Source: Microvelia longipes (taxonomy: Eukaryota > Arthropoda > Insecta > Hemiptera > Veliidae). From it: a DNA stretch of 64,000 bases. The position numbers and the translations under genes were made by a program. Position 1 is the first letter of the stretch, and each line of letters opens with the position of its first letter. Under the pieces are notes generated by a model, which saw nothing but the letters and a program-made list of their open reading frames with translations, was not told the DNA's origin and did no database searches. The stretch is taken from assembly GCA_018340805.1 (NCBI GenBank), contig JACMZG010000008.1, forward strand, positions 17,389,573 to 17,453,572, given 5' to 3'. Below are positions 32,889 through 43,754 of the stretch, piece by piece.

Positions 32889-33869
32889 CATGCCTCCGGG
32901 GGAAAAAATGGAAATTTGAGAAGAAAATTTTCATTTAAATTGACATCAGATAAGCTGAGATACAAAAGTCCTAATCAAATGAGTTTAATCAAAAGAAATA
33001 ACTAATAAAAAAATTACAATTTTACATAAAAAAATTAATAATGAATTTAATTTAAATTAATTACGGTTGGTCCAAATATACAAAATTATAATCACAGTTA
33101 CAATGTTTCAATTATAATGTTACAGTTATTATGTTACAATTTTACAATTACAATTATCATGTTTAAGTACAATGTTGGTAAGTATAATATGTTACATTTG
33201 TTTGTATAATTAAATTTATTTTTCTTGAAATTCTTTTTAAATGTACAATAAATTTGTTTATATTTTAAATTTTTATTTTACAACAAAGTAAAGTTTTTAA
33301 ACGTTAAATAAAACAATAAATCATGAATGTAGAAACTGAGTTAATCTTTAAAAATGTAGAAGTTTAAAAAAAAAAAAATTATATGTATATCAAATTTTAT
33401 AAAATTTATTATAGTTATTTTATATTTACTCAATATAAAAATTATAAAATCAAATTGTCTAAAAAAAAATTATATTTTTCATGTAGACAGAATCAAAATT
33501 TCTTTATCTAAAGAAACTAACTTTGGCAGTTGCCAGCACAATTGTGCAAAACTAAATTATCATCCTCCTATAGAGGTTAGTCAAAAGAAATACAAATTAA
33601 TGATTTTAATAATTGTCAAAAACAAAATGCAAAATTAAAAAATAAATGAACAAAAAAAAATATAATTATAAATTAAAATATTAGTTGCACCATGTGTATA
33701 ATCACATTACATCAAATTAAACAATTAGATTTCTCTCTATGGATATAATTACGTCTCTTAAGAACTTAATAATGTTAACAATTAAATTTTTAATTTTATT
33801 TATAATACTGCAGAACAATTTTCGATCTAAGTCACAATTACTACAACTTTAGTCACAACCAGTACCTTT

Positions 33870-34917
33870 TTCAAAATAGGGTTTAATCATAGAACCATGG
33901 GAAAATTCCACGTATTTTAGAAATATCAGATTTAAAAGCAAGCAAATAAGATCCACGATCATAACGCTCTAAAATAACATAAGGACCCTCATAACGAGGC
34001 ATAAACTTGGAATATTGTTTATAATCTTTTTTGCTTACATTCAATTTTCTTACAAGAACAGAATCACCTATTTTGAATTGAACTATTTTCTTTTCAGAGT
34101 CAAATTTTTGATTTTCAGAATTTCTGACATTTTTTTTCTTTCTTTAATTAATTCAACATTATCCTCGTGATTCCTAAGATCATCTCTAACAGGGGATAAA
34201 ACTACATGATTTTCCCACTCTCTCATGGGTTTAATTCCAAACTGAACCTCAATTGGAGTCATTTGGGTAGTAGAGCATGCTGTAGCATTCAAGTTAAACT
34301 CAATGTCTCTTAAGTGTAGAGGCCATTGCTCATGTCTATCTTTTAGGCAAATTCGTAATTTTTCTATAACATCTCGAATAGATCTCTCTGCCCTATTTGC
34401 TTGGGGATGCCTGATGGGCACAAAAATGGGCTTAAATCTGAGCATTTACTAAGTAGTCTGACCATTTTGGTGACAGAAAATTGCCTTCCATTATCGGCAA
34501 TAAGACATTCTGGTTTGGGAAAAGTTTTGAAATAGTCATCAAGGCACTTAATAGCTTGAGAGGTAGTTCTCTAGGAATCGGATATGTTTTTACAAATTTT
34601 GAAAAAGGATTCACAACTATGAACAAGTAAGTATAATTTTGAGGTCCGTATGTAGGGAACGGTCCACAAAAATCTACACATAAATAATGATTAATATCCC
34701 TAGGGAGCAAAGTACAAGATTTTTGATGATAGGCAAGAGTGTGAATTTTCTTAAATTGACAAGTCTTACAATATTTAAGTTCATCTAAAATCTTTTTCTT
34801 AAGATTCGGAAAATAAAAATCCTCCTGTATTAACTTTTTAGTTTTGTAAACACCACAGTGTAAAAAATTATTGTGGATGGTATTAATTAATTGACCAATT
34901 ATAGACTTAGGTAACAC
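33870..34917 (-). pseudogene. G2 integrase
   Basis: The minus-strand frame from 34917 holds the zinc region (LHCGVYKTKKLI ... CKTCQFKK) and the first core Asp in LCVDFCGPFPTYG. After a frameshift near 34500-34540 the second Asp motif (IADNG) lies in another frame. RHPQANRAERSI (34400-34365) then gives the catalytic Glu region, followed by HLRDIEFNLNATACS. The C-terminal part reads to about 33880 (YVILERYDRGSYLLAFKS). The long noncoding stretch 32889-33870 separates it from the 3' LTR. Confidence 0.8.
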
Positions 34918-34988
34918 TAACTTAAGACCGTCGTTTTGTTTGACATAAAGGATATCATGAATTATGATAAAACGACCATTATACTTGC

Positions 34989-36460
34989 CTAAATTATTTT
35001 TATACTCAAAACATACTCATCCTCTGCTTGTAACTGAGGTATTTTGTTCAATAGATTGCTAACGAGATGTTCAGTCTTCTGATGTAGGGTGAATATGGGA
35101 TACCCATCAGTCTTAACAAAATTGTTGTCCATCGGAGTAATTTCAGGTGGATTCCTGGAAAGGATATCGGGTACAAAATTAGCTTTGCCCTTAATATGAA
35201 CAATTTTAATATTAACGAGTTGTAGATAGGCAATCCATCTGCAAACTCGATTCGAGGGGTTCACTATTTTAAATAAACTCTCTAGAGCTTTATTGTCCGT
35301 ATAAATAGTGGTAGTTTCACGCGAAACAGTTAAATAATCAAACCATTTCCGTACTAAGTACACTATTCCAAGAAGTTCCATTTCCATAATAGAATATTTT
35401 TGTTCAGCTTTCGTAAGTCGTCTAGACGCAAATTGAATTACTCTTGCTTCACCATCTATTATTTGGTACAATTGTCCACCTACAGCTAATTTGCTAGCAT
35501 CACTTTGAATAAAAAATGGGCAATCATAATTTGGATATTTTAACATTACACAATCAAGAAACAAATTTTTAATTTTAGTCAACTGTTCATCTAGTTCAGG
35601 GGTCCACTTAAATTTATTTGGTTTTTTACATAGTTCATAGAATGGTATGCATTCCTGGGCATAGAGTGGAGTAAATCTAGAATAAAATAAAGTAAGTCCA
35701 AGCAGTGAACGAACATCCTTAATATTTTTAGGTTTTGGAAATTCAACTATAGCTTTGACCTTCTCCGGGTCAGGCCTACATCCTTGAGTATTAAAAATAT
35801 AACCTAACAATTTAACCTCACCAGCAACAAAAACAGATTTTTCTAAGTGTAAAGTTATTCCTGCCTTACGCATAACAGTCAATAATTCATCAATAACGGC
35901 TAGATGTTCATCAATATTCTCAGAAATGATACATATGTCGTCAATGTATCTCTTAATTTTCTTTTTTAAATGTTCAGGCAGGCAATATTCTAATGCCCTG
36001 TCCAAACTTGCTCCACTACAGCAGTGCCCAAACACACTACGTGTATAAACATAAATAACCCCTTTATACATAAAACCCATATATTGGTGACAATTTTCTT
36101 TCAGTTGTACTTGGTGAAAGCTCTGAATCATATCAATTTTTGTAATATAATTAACTTTAGATAAAGAACAACAACTTCCTCAATCCCACGAGGACCTTGT
36201 CGATCTATCTTGATTCTAGCATTTATATACCTTAAGTCTAAACACAAACGAACACCTTTCTCACCTCTTTTAACAACTAATAAGGGATTTATATATTGAC
36301 TTTTGGATGGTTTAATGATACCATTATCTAATAATTTCTTAATCTCAGCATCTACTAGAGGAGCATATGATGCTTTATAGGATAATTCTTTTTAAAAAAG
36401 GGAGTATCGTCATTCAATTCGAATTCGTACTCATAACCATGAATGCACCCAATTCGGTCG
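34989..36460 (-). pseudogene. G2 reverse transcriptase and RNase H
   Basis: The long intact frame 36131-34989 carries the RT active site IKRYIDDICIISENI (YIDD), KAGITLHLEKSVFV and LLGYIFNTQGCRPDPEKV. The connection (VRSLLGLTLFYSRF) and RNase H follow with FIQSDASKLAVGGQLYQ, YSIMEMELLGIVYLVRKWF, YTDNKALESL and ILSRNPPE. RT finger motifs (YINPLLVVKRGEKGVRLCLD) lie upstream in a different frame (36330-36240), with a break near 36150-36190. RT copies element RNA and RNase H removes it. Confidence 0.85.
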
Positions 36461-36707
36461 CTAAAAACTTCCTTATTATTAATTATGATATTGGCTAATT
36501 TTTGCCTATCAGCAGGTAATATAGATTCTTTACAAATGAGTTTATTACAGTATCACTAAAATTATTATCTAACGTCCTCTCACCAAAAACATCGCTAGCA
36601 TGGACATCAGGAACAACCTCAATCTTTTAAGACCAGGTTTAACTTTTCACCACAATTCTCATTTACTTTAGAATGTACAAGACAATCAGGAGTATCACAA
36701 ATAAAAC

Positions 36708-37079
36708 TTAGAGTTTGGTTATGGGGAAATTTTTTAATTTAATTAAATGTTTATCAAAATCAAGTTCCACTTGATGCTCATAAAGGAAGGGAATTCCTAA
36801 TATAAGTGAAGTACTAAGTTTTTCAATGACAAGAAACATAGAACTATATTCAAAACCATTAATATTCAAATCTAAACACACTTGATTTACTACAGGAACT
36901 TTCTTACCATTTGCCATATAAACAAAACATTTTTGAATAGGAAAAGTTTTATCTTGGAAGTCCAAATTTAAACTATTAAGAGTCTCAGAAGACACACAAT
37001 TCACCATAGATCCACTATCATACAATATTTTAATATCCATATTGTTTTTTTTCCCACACACACAGGAAGTAAAACACAA
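36708..37079 (-). pseudogene. G2 retropepsin-like protease
   Basis: The frame has IKILYDSGSMVNCVSSETL, where DSGS is the catalytic Asp motif of retroviral-type proteases. SLILGIPFLYEHQVELDF (the ILG motif) follows at the expected spacing of about 75 residues. It lies between gag and RT on the minus strand. The region 36461-36707 links it to the RT in broken frames. Confidence 0.75.
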
Positions 37080-37777
37080 TTATTTTCAATATCAGTTTCG
37101 TTTAAAACATCGTTTTTATAAGAGTTCAAGTTAAAAAAAATATCATGACCTGTAGTGGTAGGGTGAGTCATCTCCTGGGGAGAAAGTAGGGCTACCTCAG
37201 GTGGCGTGCCTCCAGGCTACCAAATATCCCTCCTTCAGGTTGACTCTGGTTGTAGGGAATTTTTCTTCCAGGTGTAGGGAAATTTTTATTTCCCTCCTCC
37301 AAGTCCTGGGCATCACTTCCTACCAACTCCAAAACAGCTGTATTTTCTTGCACTGAAAACATTTTGTCATAGTGTGAATCACTATTTGCTTTATTTATAC
37401 ACTGAATTAAATTAATTTCGGGATTTACCTTTTTAGGGGAACCAGTAACCCGATTTACTGGTCTCCTGTGGAGTTTTCCGACTGATCATCTACTTGAGGT
37501 CCTTCAATTTGACAAATATTACCCCTAAAATTTTTATTGTCATTTTTTTTGGTCATCTCTACCTTTGTTAAACTGTGACTGATTTTCAGGTCGATTTCGC
37601 CAATTCGACTCTCTCTTGTTTTGGTCATAATAGGGCTTGTAACGGTTGCTAGAGTGATTATAATAATTATTACGGTTACCTGAATTTGGTTTTTGTGATC
37701 CGGAACGCTGTTCTTATCTCTACGCTGGTGACCAAAATTGCTATCAGCTGGTTTCTTGTAACTATCATATGGTTTTC

Positions 37778-38720
37778 TTATGTTATTATCATGGTTCTTA
37801 CCTTTATTCGCATAGCCAATGTCTCCGTAACCAGATCAGTTTCATTGAAACGTTCATGATCTTTCAATAGTACAATAAAATCGTTTAATTTTTGGGGTTT
37901 ACGCATTTGGTACCATAATTGCACTTTGCTATCAAAATGTTTTGATAATTTTCTTATCATTTCTCGCTCTGATGGAGCTCCGTCAAGTGAACGAACCCTT
38001 GCATACATGAAATAAACATATTGAATTTACTACCTTTTTGACTGTTGTAGCGTCCATTTTCCAACTGATCTCGTAGAGTCTCCTGCCGTTCTATAGACCA
38101 AAATTCCTCAAGAAAACTAATTTTGAATTCCTCAAAATTTTGAAATTCAGCCTCATGTACAAGATACCAATAGTACGCCTCATTTTGCAGGTGGCTTTTA
38201 ATGATAGATTTGAAATTATTAACCTTCTTTTCTCTACAAATTTTTAGTTCTAAATGATTAATAAAATTAACGGGACATACCTCTTTTTCAGTAGCGAAGA
38301 TCTCAACAGAGTTAGGCTCATAATTACGTGACATAATAATGACTGGACTATCAGTTTTATCCTTGTCAACCTCACCTTTATCTTTCTCCGAGCCATCATC
38401 ACCCGTAGAGCTATTAGTATCAGGGCCATTACCATTTTTGAGTAACTCCTCAATGAGTTCTCTATTGGATTGGATAGCTTTTTCTAATTCGGCTATTTAT
38501 TAGTTTGGCCAGATAGTTTTTCGGTTTTTTGCGTTAACACAGCAATTTGATGGTTAAAATTTTTTAAACCCTCCCGTACTGACTCTTGAAATTTAGCATC
38601 ACGCTCTAACCTATTTTTTTCTGCCGCAACTTGCGCAGCATTGTCAGATTGTATTTTTGCCAATTTGTCAAGTATCTGTTGCTCCATGGTTACAGATCTT
38701 AGAAAATAGTTACTGGTCAT
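37778..38720 (-). pseudogene. G2 gag
   Basis: Three overlapping minus-strand frames make up a gypsy Gag. These are an N-terminal coiled-coil-like part (QILDKLAKIQSDNAAQ, 38720-38493), a capsid part (FINHLELKICREKKVNNFKS and AYYWYLVHEAEFQNFEEFK, 38334-37957) and a C-terminal capsid part (REMIRKLSKHFDSKVQLWY, 38008-37778). A basic Asn/Arg-rich tail (about 37560-37780) follows and has no clear zinc knuckle. Frameshifts occur near 38480 and 38000. Confidence 0.7.
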
Positions 38721-38982
38721 ACAACTTAGATTGGTACATAAAGTAGCAGATTAAGATAAATTTTAACATATAGATTACAATAATTTACAATATATGTGAG
38801 CATATACGTTTACATGAAATCTATACGTATTAGATAAATAATTTAATGTTCATTATTAATCCTGAAGTTTTATTAAGTGTTGGTTTTCAATCGAGCTCCC
38901 AGTTCCTTCGGTAACGAATCTCCGTTCCACTTTACGAGAGTAAAGTAGGGGAAAAAATCGCTCCAAAGTTGGACGCCAAAAT

Positions 38983-39887
38983 TACAAGGTCCAACCAAGG
39001 GGGGACCCCCAAACTAAAACTTAGCCTAACTTACCTCAGGATCGCATCAAAGTATATTATAGTTGGACTTCTGTAAATAAATATCTTATTTAAAGAAAAC
39101 CTGTTATCTAGCTCAGAATTAATTCTCAAAAAAGGGGTAGGAGTGGGGAGATCATCGATCGCCCCCGACTTGAAAAACCAACATCAACACAAAAATTTGC
39201 GAATAATACAATTTATTTTAATATTCAAATAAGTAACAATAAAAAAATGGACCAAACCGATTCGTAATTAAATTTGTTTAATGAACATGAAATTATATTA
39301 CCTATCTTAAATAATTTACTTATAAAGATCATTCGTCTTCAGACTTATCTCAAATACGTAGAAATTAAAGTTGAAAAGAGCAAAAAAAAGGCTCTAACGA
39401 GTCCCACGATGCAATAGCAGCTGACCGCTACTAAATTTGTATCTACTGCAGCCCTCCTAGGTGATGCAAGCGTAGTCAAATTTTAATTCCACGCGAAGTT
39501 TTAAATTGAGTTTACTTTAAATTAATATTCATAAATACTGAACGACTTATATATGTCAACTAAATAAAACAAGTCATGTTTTGTGTAATGTGATGAGTTC
39601 CATCACAGAACAAGCCAAGCTACTTACAATAAGACAAATTCGGAATTAGCTCTGAAAGGAGCGGGCGAGATCCAGGAGAGAACTGGCGATTTCCGAGGGA
39701 TGCAGAGGCGTCCCCCTTCCACTCGACTCTCATTGGTCGAAGGAAAAACATGTGATTACCACGGCGTTCCCTGATTGGGCGGAAGCAAAAACCTTGTTCT
39801 GACGTCACAGAACACGTGGAAAAACCGACGCTATCGAGAAAATTCACGAAGGCGATAAAATGGCGGACGTCTTATACGAACCTCGTA
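38983..39887 (-). repeat. G2 5' LTR
   Basis: This 905-bp copy is followed, on the element's sense strand, by the primer-binding site. The right boundary is set by loss of similarity and the GTAT duplication. Confidence 0.92.
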
Positions 39888-40063
39888 GTATATATAATGT
39901 TATGTAATATATATAATCATAGAAAATTTATATTCTTCATATTCACAAATAATATTATGTTGTCCTACCGCAGTTCTTAAAAAATAATTTAAAACGCCTG
40001 ACATAATGCAAGTAGACAATTGAACAATACAGGCTGGAATTGCAAAAATAGTATCTCAAAAAT

Positions 40064-40487
40064 ATTTGTCGACGGAACGATTTGTCGACGCAGTGATCTG
40101 TCGATGGAATGATTTGTCGAGCAACATCGATTCGTTCGTCGACAATCATTCCGTCGACAAATCATTGCATCGACAGATTATTGTCGACGGAACGATTTGT
40201 CGAATGCGAAGAATGATTTGTCGACGGAACGAACGGGTTGTTGCGTCGACAAATCATTCCATCGACAGATCACAGCGTCGACAAATCGTTCCGTCGACAA
40301 ATAACTTGTCGACGGAATGATTTGTCGATGGAATTCGTCGACGCAACAACCCGATCGTTCCGTCGAAATCATTCTCGACAAACTCAAATTATTTGTCGAT
40401 GAACGATTTGTCGACGCAATGATTTGTCGACGCTATGATTTGTCGATGGAATGATTTGTCGACGAAGTGATTTGTCGACGGAACGAT
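40064..40487. repeat. GTCGAC 16-bp repeat array B
   Basis: It has the same 16-bp monomer and the same CAACAACCCG-type linker as array A, but more degenerate, with several 1-3-bp deletions. Without the G2 insertion it would lie only about 600 bp from array A. Confidence 0.88.
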
Positions 40488-40921
40488 ACGGAGCCAACTT
40501 ACAGCCTGGAGTCAGACCAAGACTATCAATAGAGGCCATTCCTTGTTACTTTCAGCGACAGAAGAGTGTGACTGAAACCAGATTTTGCTAACTATCTAAT
40601 ACTTATCCAATACCTTTAATGGTTCCATTAACATATAAATATTATTCTAACAAATATTTTGCTAATCAGTAGTAATGTTTGAATTCCTACAAGTTTGTGT
40701 TTAATAATGATATTTTCACTCTCCTCTCCCAATATTATGCTTAAAGTTATCATCACAAAATGCTATGAATGAAGGGTTGACTCTTAACAGAGTATAGACC
40801 AGTCAAGACTACCCTCTTGCCCTCATGGGGAATACTTCAGCCATCATTAGGTTTCTCTTGGCAACCATGCAGTATGCAATATATCAGCTACTGATATATT
40901 ATGTAGATAGAATAAACTTAC
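40488..40921. other. Intron sequence right of array B
   Basis: No feature recognised other than the candidate donor site GTAAGT (minus strand) at its right end. Confidence 0.4.
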
Positions 40922-41023
40922 AGCATCTAAACACGTATGTACGGTTTTATTTATCCTACAAGTAAACTTTTCTGAATCAGGTGTGGAAGAGACAGCTGAG
41001 AGTTTGGGAGAATTGACAAGGTG
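40922..41023 (-). CDS. Candidate cassette exon of the FAM20B-like gene
   Basis: On the minus strand a CAG acceptor (41024-41026) and a strong donor GCT|GTAAGT frame 102 nt. They read as 34 codons, from HLVNSPKLSAVSSTPDSE to INKTVHTCLDA. Both ends are phase 0, as are the end of exon 1 (42850) and the start of the exon at 5344, so it could be included or skipped without changing the frame. It has an NKT sequon, suitable for a luminal stem. I recall no counterpart in vertebrate FAM20B and the acceptor's pyrimidine tract is weak, so this may be chance. Confidence 0.3.
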
Positions 41024-41724
41024 CTGGTCAAATTTTAAGAGATGGGACAGGGCCATAAATAAGATAAAATAAATAATACCTTAAATAAGTATAAAACTTC
41101 ATGTATCTTTATTGAGATAACATAATTATTTAAGTATTTAACTAAAACAGTAACGAATTTTAACTAAAAGACAATGATGAATAAGATAAAATCTGAAATA
41201 CCTTGGTTTAACTCTACTTTTAGGTTCGCCAATGAAAATCCAGATTAAGAACACAATAATAATAATAATTCCTAATAACCTAAGTGAACTTTCATAATAT
41301 AAGACACAATGTTGTAGTGGGCTCAATTATGAAGTCATCAAACTAAACACATACATTACAAGTACCAGATGGTATAAAATGCAGATAAATAGGATCATCT
41401 GTTAAATACACCGTGCGTATGTAATAAATCAAAGAAACATTGTCACAATGGAAATACACGAGTCTCACCAATTATAAGCCAAGAGCTTACTATTTTGTCT
41501 GGTACCTTGGAGGACTGGCACTGCTATGGAACAATCAAATCCCTGAAGCTGGACCCCACTGATCCTAGCCACCCAAATTTTCTTTTTATTGGCCAGAATG
41601 TCATTCCCCTATAGTGGAATATCATTGTGTTTACTATAATTATGCTTCTTCTTTTCAATTAATATTTTGAGGAAAGCTCTTTAACTCTTGGGGGTGTGGA
41701 TATTTATAAAATAGAAAATTATAA
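41024..41724. other. FAM20B intron, unassigned part
   Basis: No supported gene. A hydrophobic run encoded by ATT repeats near 41255 was considered and rejected. Confidence 0.4.
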
Positions 41725-42745
41725 TTTATATAGAATAAAGTGGTATACAAATGAGGGGCCAGAGTAGAGACAGAGTTCTAACTACCCCCCTTCACACGGC
41801 TCTGAGCAAATTCTGTCACTTTCAGTTTCTCCGAGTATCCCCATTGCAGCACTACATATCTCTCCATCATTATAATTTTCACCAACTATAACAACCTGTT
41901 CAAGCAGCTTTTTTATATTTATTTGGTTTATGTGTTAAAAATGCGGCTTCCCACCTAGTCTCAACACTATATAACATCGACACTTACCGTGGCAGGATTC
42001 TATGTTGCATGAATACATGATAACTTTGACACTTATAACTGAACCATGTGTCGATGTAACATCATGTCAAGACATTCAAGAGTCGATACAACGTAGAATC
42101 CTGCCAAGGTAAAAATATAAAAAATAAATATTTCCTGTCTCTGTGGGGTACTAACACTATAAAGCCTCGACACTGGAAATATGTAAACTATAAAATCAGA
42201 CTGTAAATATATATTTTTAATTTTTTTATCCTGGCAGGATTCTACGTTGTATTGACACTTGAATGTCTAGACACGACATAACATAGACACATGATTCAGT
42301 TAAAGTGTTGAGGTTATCAAGTGACGAGACAAGGGATGTTGAGACTACGTGAGAACTTGCCACCATCTGTCGATGTTATGTAGTGTCGAGGCATCGTAAA
42401 ACCATGACATGTAACGTTGAGTTTGTACAGAACACGTGACTTCCCCCTTGTACAGATTCTATGTAAGATCCACACTAGGTGTCCACGTTAAATAGTGTCG
42501 TGACATCATGATGTCAAGACCCTGGGGCGACCCTTTAAAATGAAGCCCTTTGTCAATCATTGCCTAGCAACTGACATAATTAACAAAGCCTGATGGAGGA
42601 ACAACTAGCACTGACTTGAGGCATAGTAGTTGAACTAAATTTCCCTTAATTGAAAGCTGGTCCATCTGACCCATAGCAAAAACGGTGGACGTTGGGACAG
42701 TGTCTCTACGCCGACCACTCATTTTTACACAGCTTTAATATAGAA
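41725..42745. mobile_element. Inverted-repeat element about 1 kb long with internal palindromes
   Basis: The outer ends pair: 'aaatgaggggccagagtaga' at about 41750 against the reverse of 'tctacgccgaccactcattt' at about 42705. Within it, 'ggcaggattctatgttgc' (41993) and 'gcaggattctacgttgtatt' (42236) are the inverse of 'atacaacgtagaatcctgcc' (42090). The phrase also occurs near 2350 ('aaaatgaggagtcagtgtag'). The repeated 'gtgtcga' phrases make this a palindrome-rich, non-coding element. Confidence 0.6.
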
Positions 42746-42849
42746 GTCCAAAGTTCACAATACCGAATACATACATAATAGATATTTAGCCGGTCAAACA
42801 GTTTAAGCTATGAATAAAATGTAATGATGAAAAATCGAAAACAACATAC

Positions 42850-42969
42850 CGTAGGTCCATTGCTGGAAGCTGGAGGGTCAGTTATTTTAATAACCAAATA
42901 TACATTTAAAAATACCAGCATACAAACAGAGAGCACCAGAAATCTACGAATACGTGTGTACTTAAGCAT
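42850..42969 (-). CDS. FAM20B: FAM20B-like kinase, first coding exon (membrane anchor)
   Basis: The ATG lies at 42969-42967 (minus strand). The 40 codons read MLKYTRIRRF, then the hydrophobic segment LVLSVCMLVFLNVYLVI, then KITDPPASSNGPT. This is a short basic tail followed by one uncleaved signal anchor, the type II topology of Golgi kinases. The exon ends ACG|GTATG in phase 0, compatible with the phase-0 start of 5132-5344 or of the candidate exon. The link to the distant exons is inferred from topology, strand and phase. No other start exon is visible. Confidence 0.65.
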
Positions 42970-43754
42970 TGAATCGGCCCGATAAAATCACCAAAAGTAA
43001 AAATCATTGTTACTCCTCCTTTAAAACATATTTAAAACTAACAAAACGTTTAAGAAAATTTAAAGCAAACATAACTAATTCACAAAATTCACAGAGGGGC
43101 ACTTGCGAGCCGTAGAAGCCGCATGGTGCATCAAGTGGTGCAACGCGCATCAAGCTTCTGCGCATGCTTATTAAAAGTATTGTAAAGCCGCTAGTTAAAT
43201 GTCGTTACATTTAATGTATATTACAGTGGAATAGAATTTTATTCCACATTATGTTGATGCATAGAAAGAAAAATTTTATTTAAAAATTAGAAATAAACAG
43301 ATGTAATAAAATTTTGAGATATTGAAAGAAATCTATGATCAATTCTAAAATGCATCAGGGTTTCAGCAATTTATTTAAAATATAAAAATAAACTAGTGCC
43401 AACTTAAATACGCAAAATAATATATACGTGAAAATTCCTTTAAGTTCTTCTTTTTTTATTTTTGGGAGAGAATTTTATCTTATTGTTAAACATAATTAAT
43501 TATTTTAAATTTTAAAGATAAAAATCTGAGAATAATGAGTAAACTACCTTGTTTTGATAAAATAATTGTGTTGTAGTGGACAGACTGGTCATCTGGTTGA
43601 GAAAGCTGTTCGCCGCTGTCAAGTAGGAGTAGTTGTTCAAGTATTTAGAGATAATTTCCAGTTTCTTTTTAGTTCGGTATGAATCGTATAATAGTGCTTA
43701 TTTGATCGCTTTGATCGGGTTCTCCGATCACGGATTACGCGGGTACAAGCCACG
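42970..43754. promoter_or_regulatory. Shared divergent promoter region of FAM20B-like gene and Raf
   Basis: Only 785 bp separate the two start codons. The middle (43090-43170) is clearly GC-richer than its surroundings and includes TGCGCATGC (43159-43167), the core of the NRF-1/Ewg binding palindrome, a common feature of TATA-less and divergent promoters. Raf's 5' UTR probably includes 43570-43754 (GC-richer, no upstream in-frame ATG noticed near the start). Transcription starts cannot be fixed from sequence alone. Confidence 0.5.

Larger units (their letters stand above)
31973..39887 (-). mobile_element. Ty3/gypsy LTR retrotransposon G2 (7.9 kb, long LTRs)
   Basis: It is oriented on the minus strand, the same sense as FAM20B. 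The 5' LTR is at 38983-39887, the primer-binding site TTGGCGTCCAACTTTGG is just inside it (about 38963-38980, minus strand), then gag, protease, reverse transcriptase/RNase H and integrase run leftward, with the 3' LTR at 31973-32888. A 4-bp duplication GTAT flanks it (31969-31972 and 39888-39891). No envelope frame is visible. The LTRs are very similar apart from small indels. The coding region has frameshifts. Confidence 0.92.
5345..40921. other. Very large FAM20B intron filled with nested transposons
   Basis: If 40922-41023 is a real exon, this intron is 35,577 bp. If not, it runs to 42849 (37.5 kb). Its contents are listed separately below. Parts with no recognised feature are 29111-29627, 30031-31073 and 22175-23150 (apart from a palindrome). 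Confidence 0.65.
1856..42969 (-). other. FAM20B: FAM20B-like glycosaminoglycan xylosylkinase gene span (5' part)
   Basis: This is the span of the visible exons of a type II membrane kinase of the FAM20 family. FAM20B enzymes phosphorylate xylose in the proteoglycan linker tetrasaccharide in the Golgi, which promotes glycosaminoglycan chain growth. Exons at 42850-42969, 5132-5344, 4037-4206 and 1856-2052 have canonical GT/AG borders and matching phases (0, 0, 2). A further candidate exon lies at 40922-41023. The exons encode a short cytoplasmic tail, one membrane anchor, a stem and the kinase N-lobe. The catalytic C-lobe (the family's DRHH and metal-binding DNA-type motifs) is not in the window, so the gene continues past the left edge. 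The intron between 5344 and the upstream exon is about 35-37 kb and is filled with transposons. FAM20B is favoured over FAM20C because the PWDIASE, ADVTRKGTQLK and EGTVYSGKDR segments resemble FAM20B more closely. Confidence 0.75.

Noticed and set aside
41138..41326. Minus-strand frame with a strong hydrophobic run (ESSLRLLGIIIIIVFLIWIF), resembling a signal anchor
   Set aside because: There is no ATG in frame, a stop lies just upstream and the hydrophobic run comes from an ATT repeat. Its possible donor phase does not fit the next FAM20B exon.
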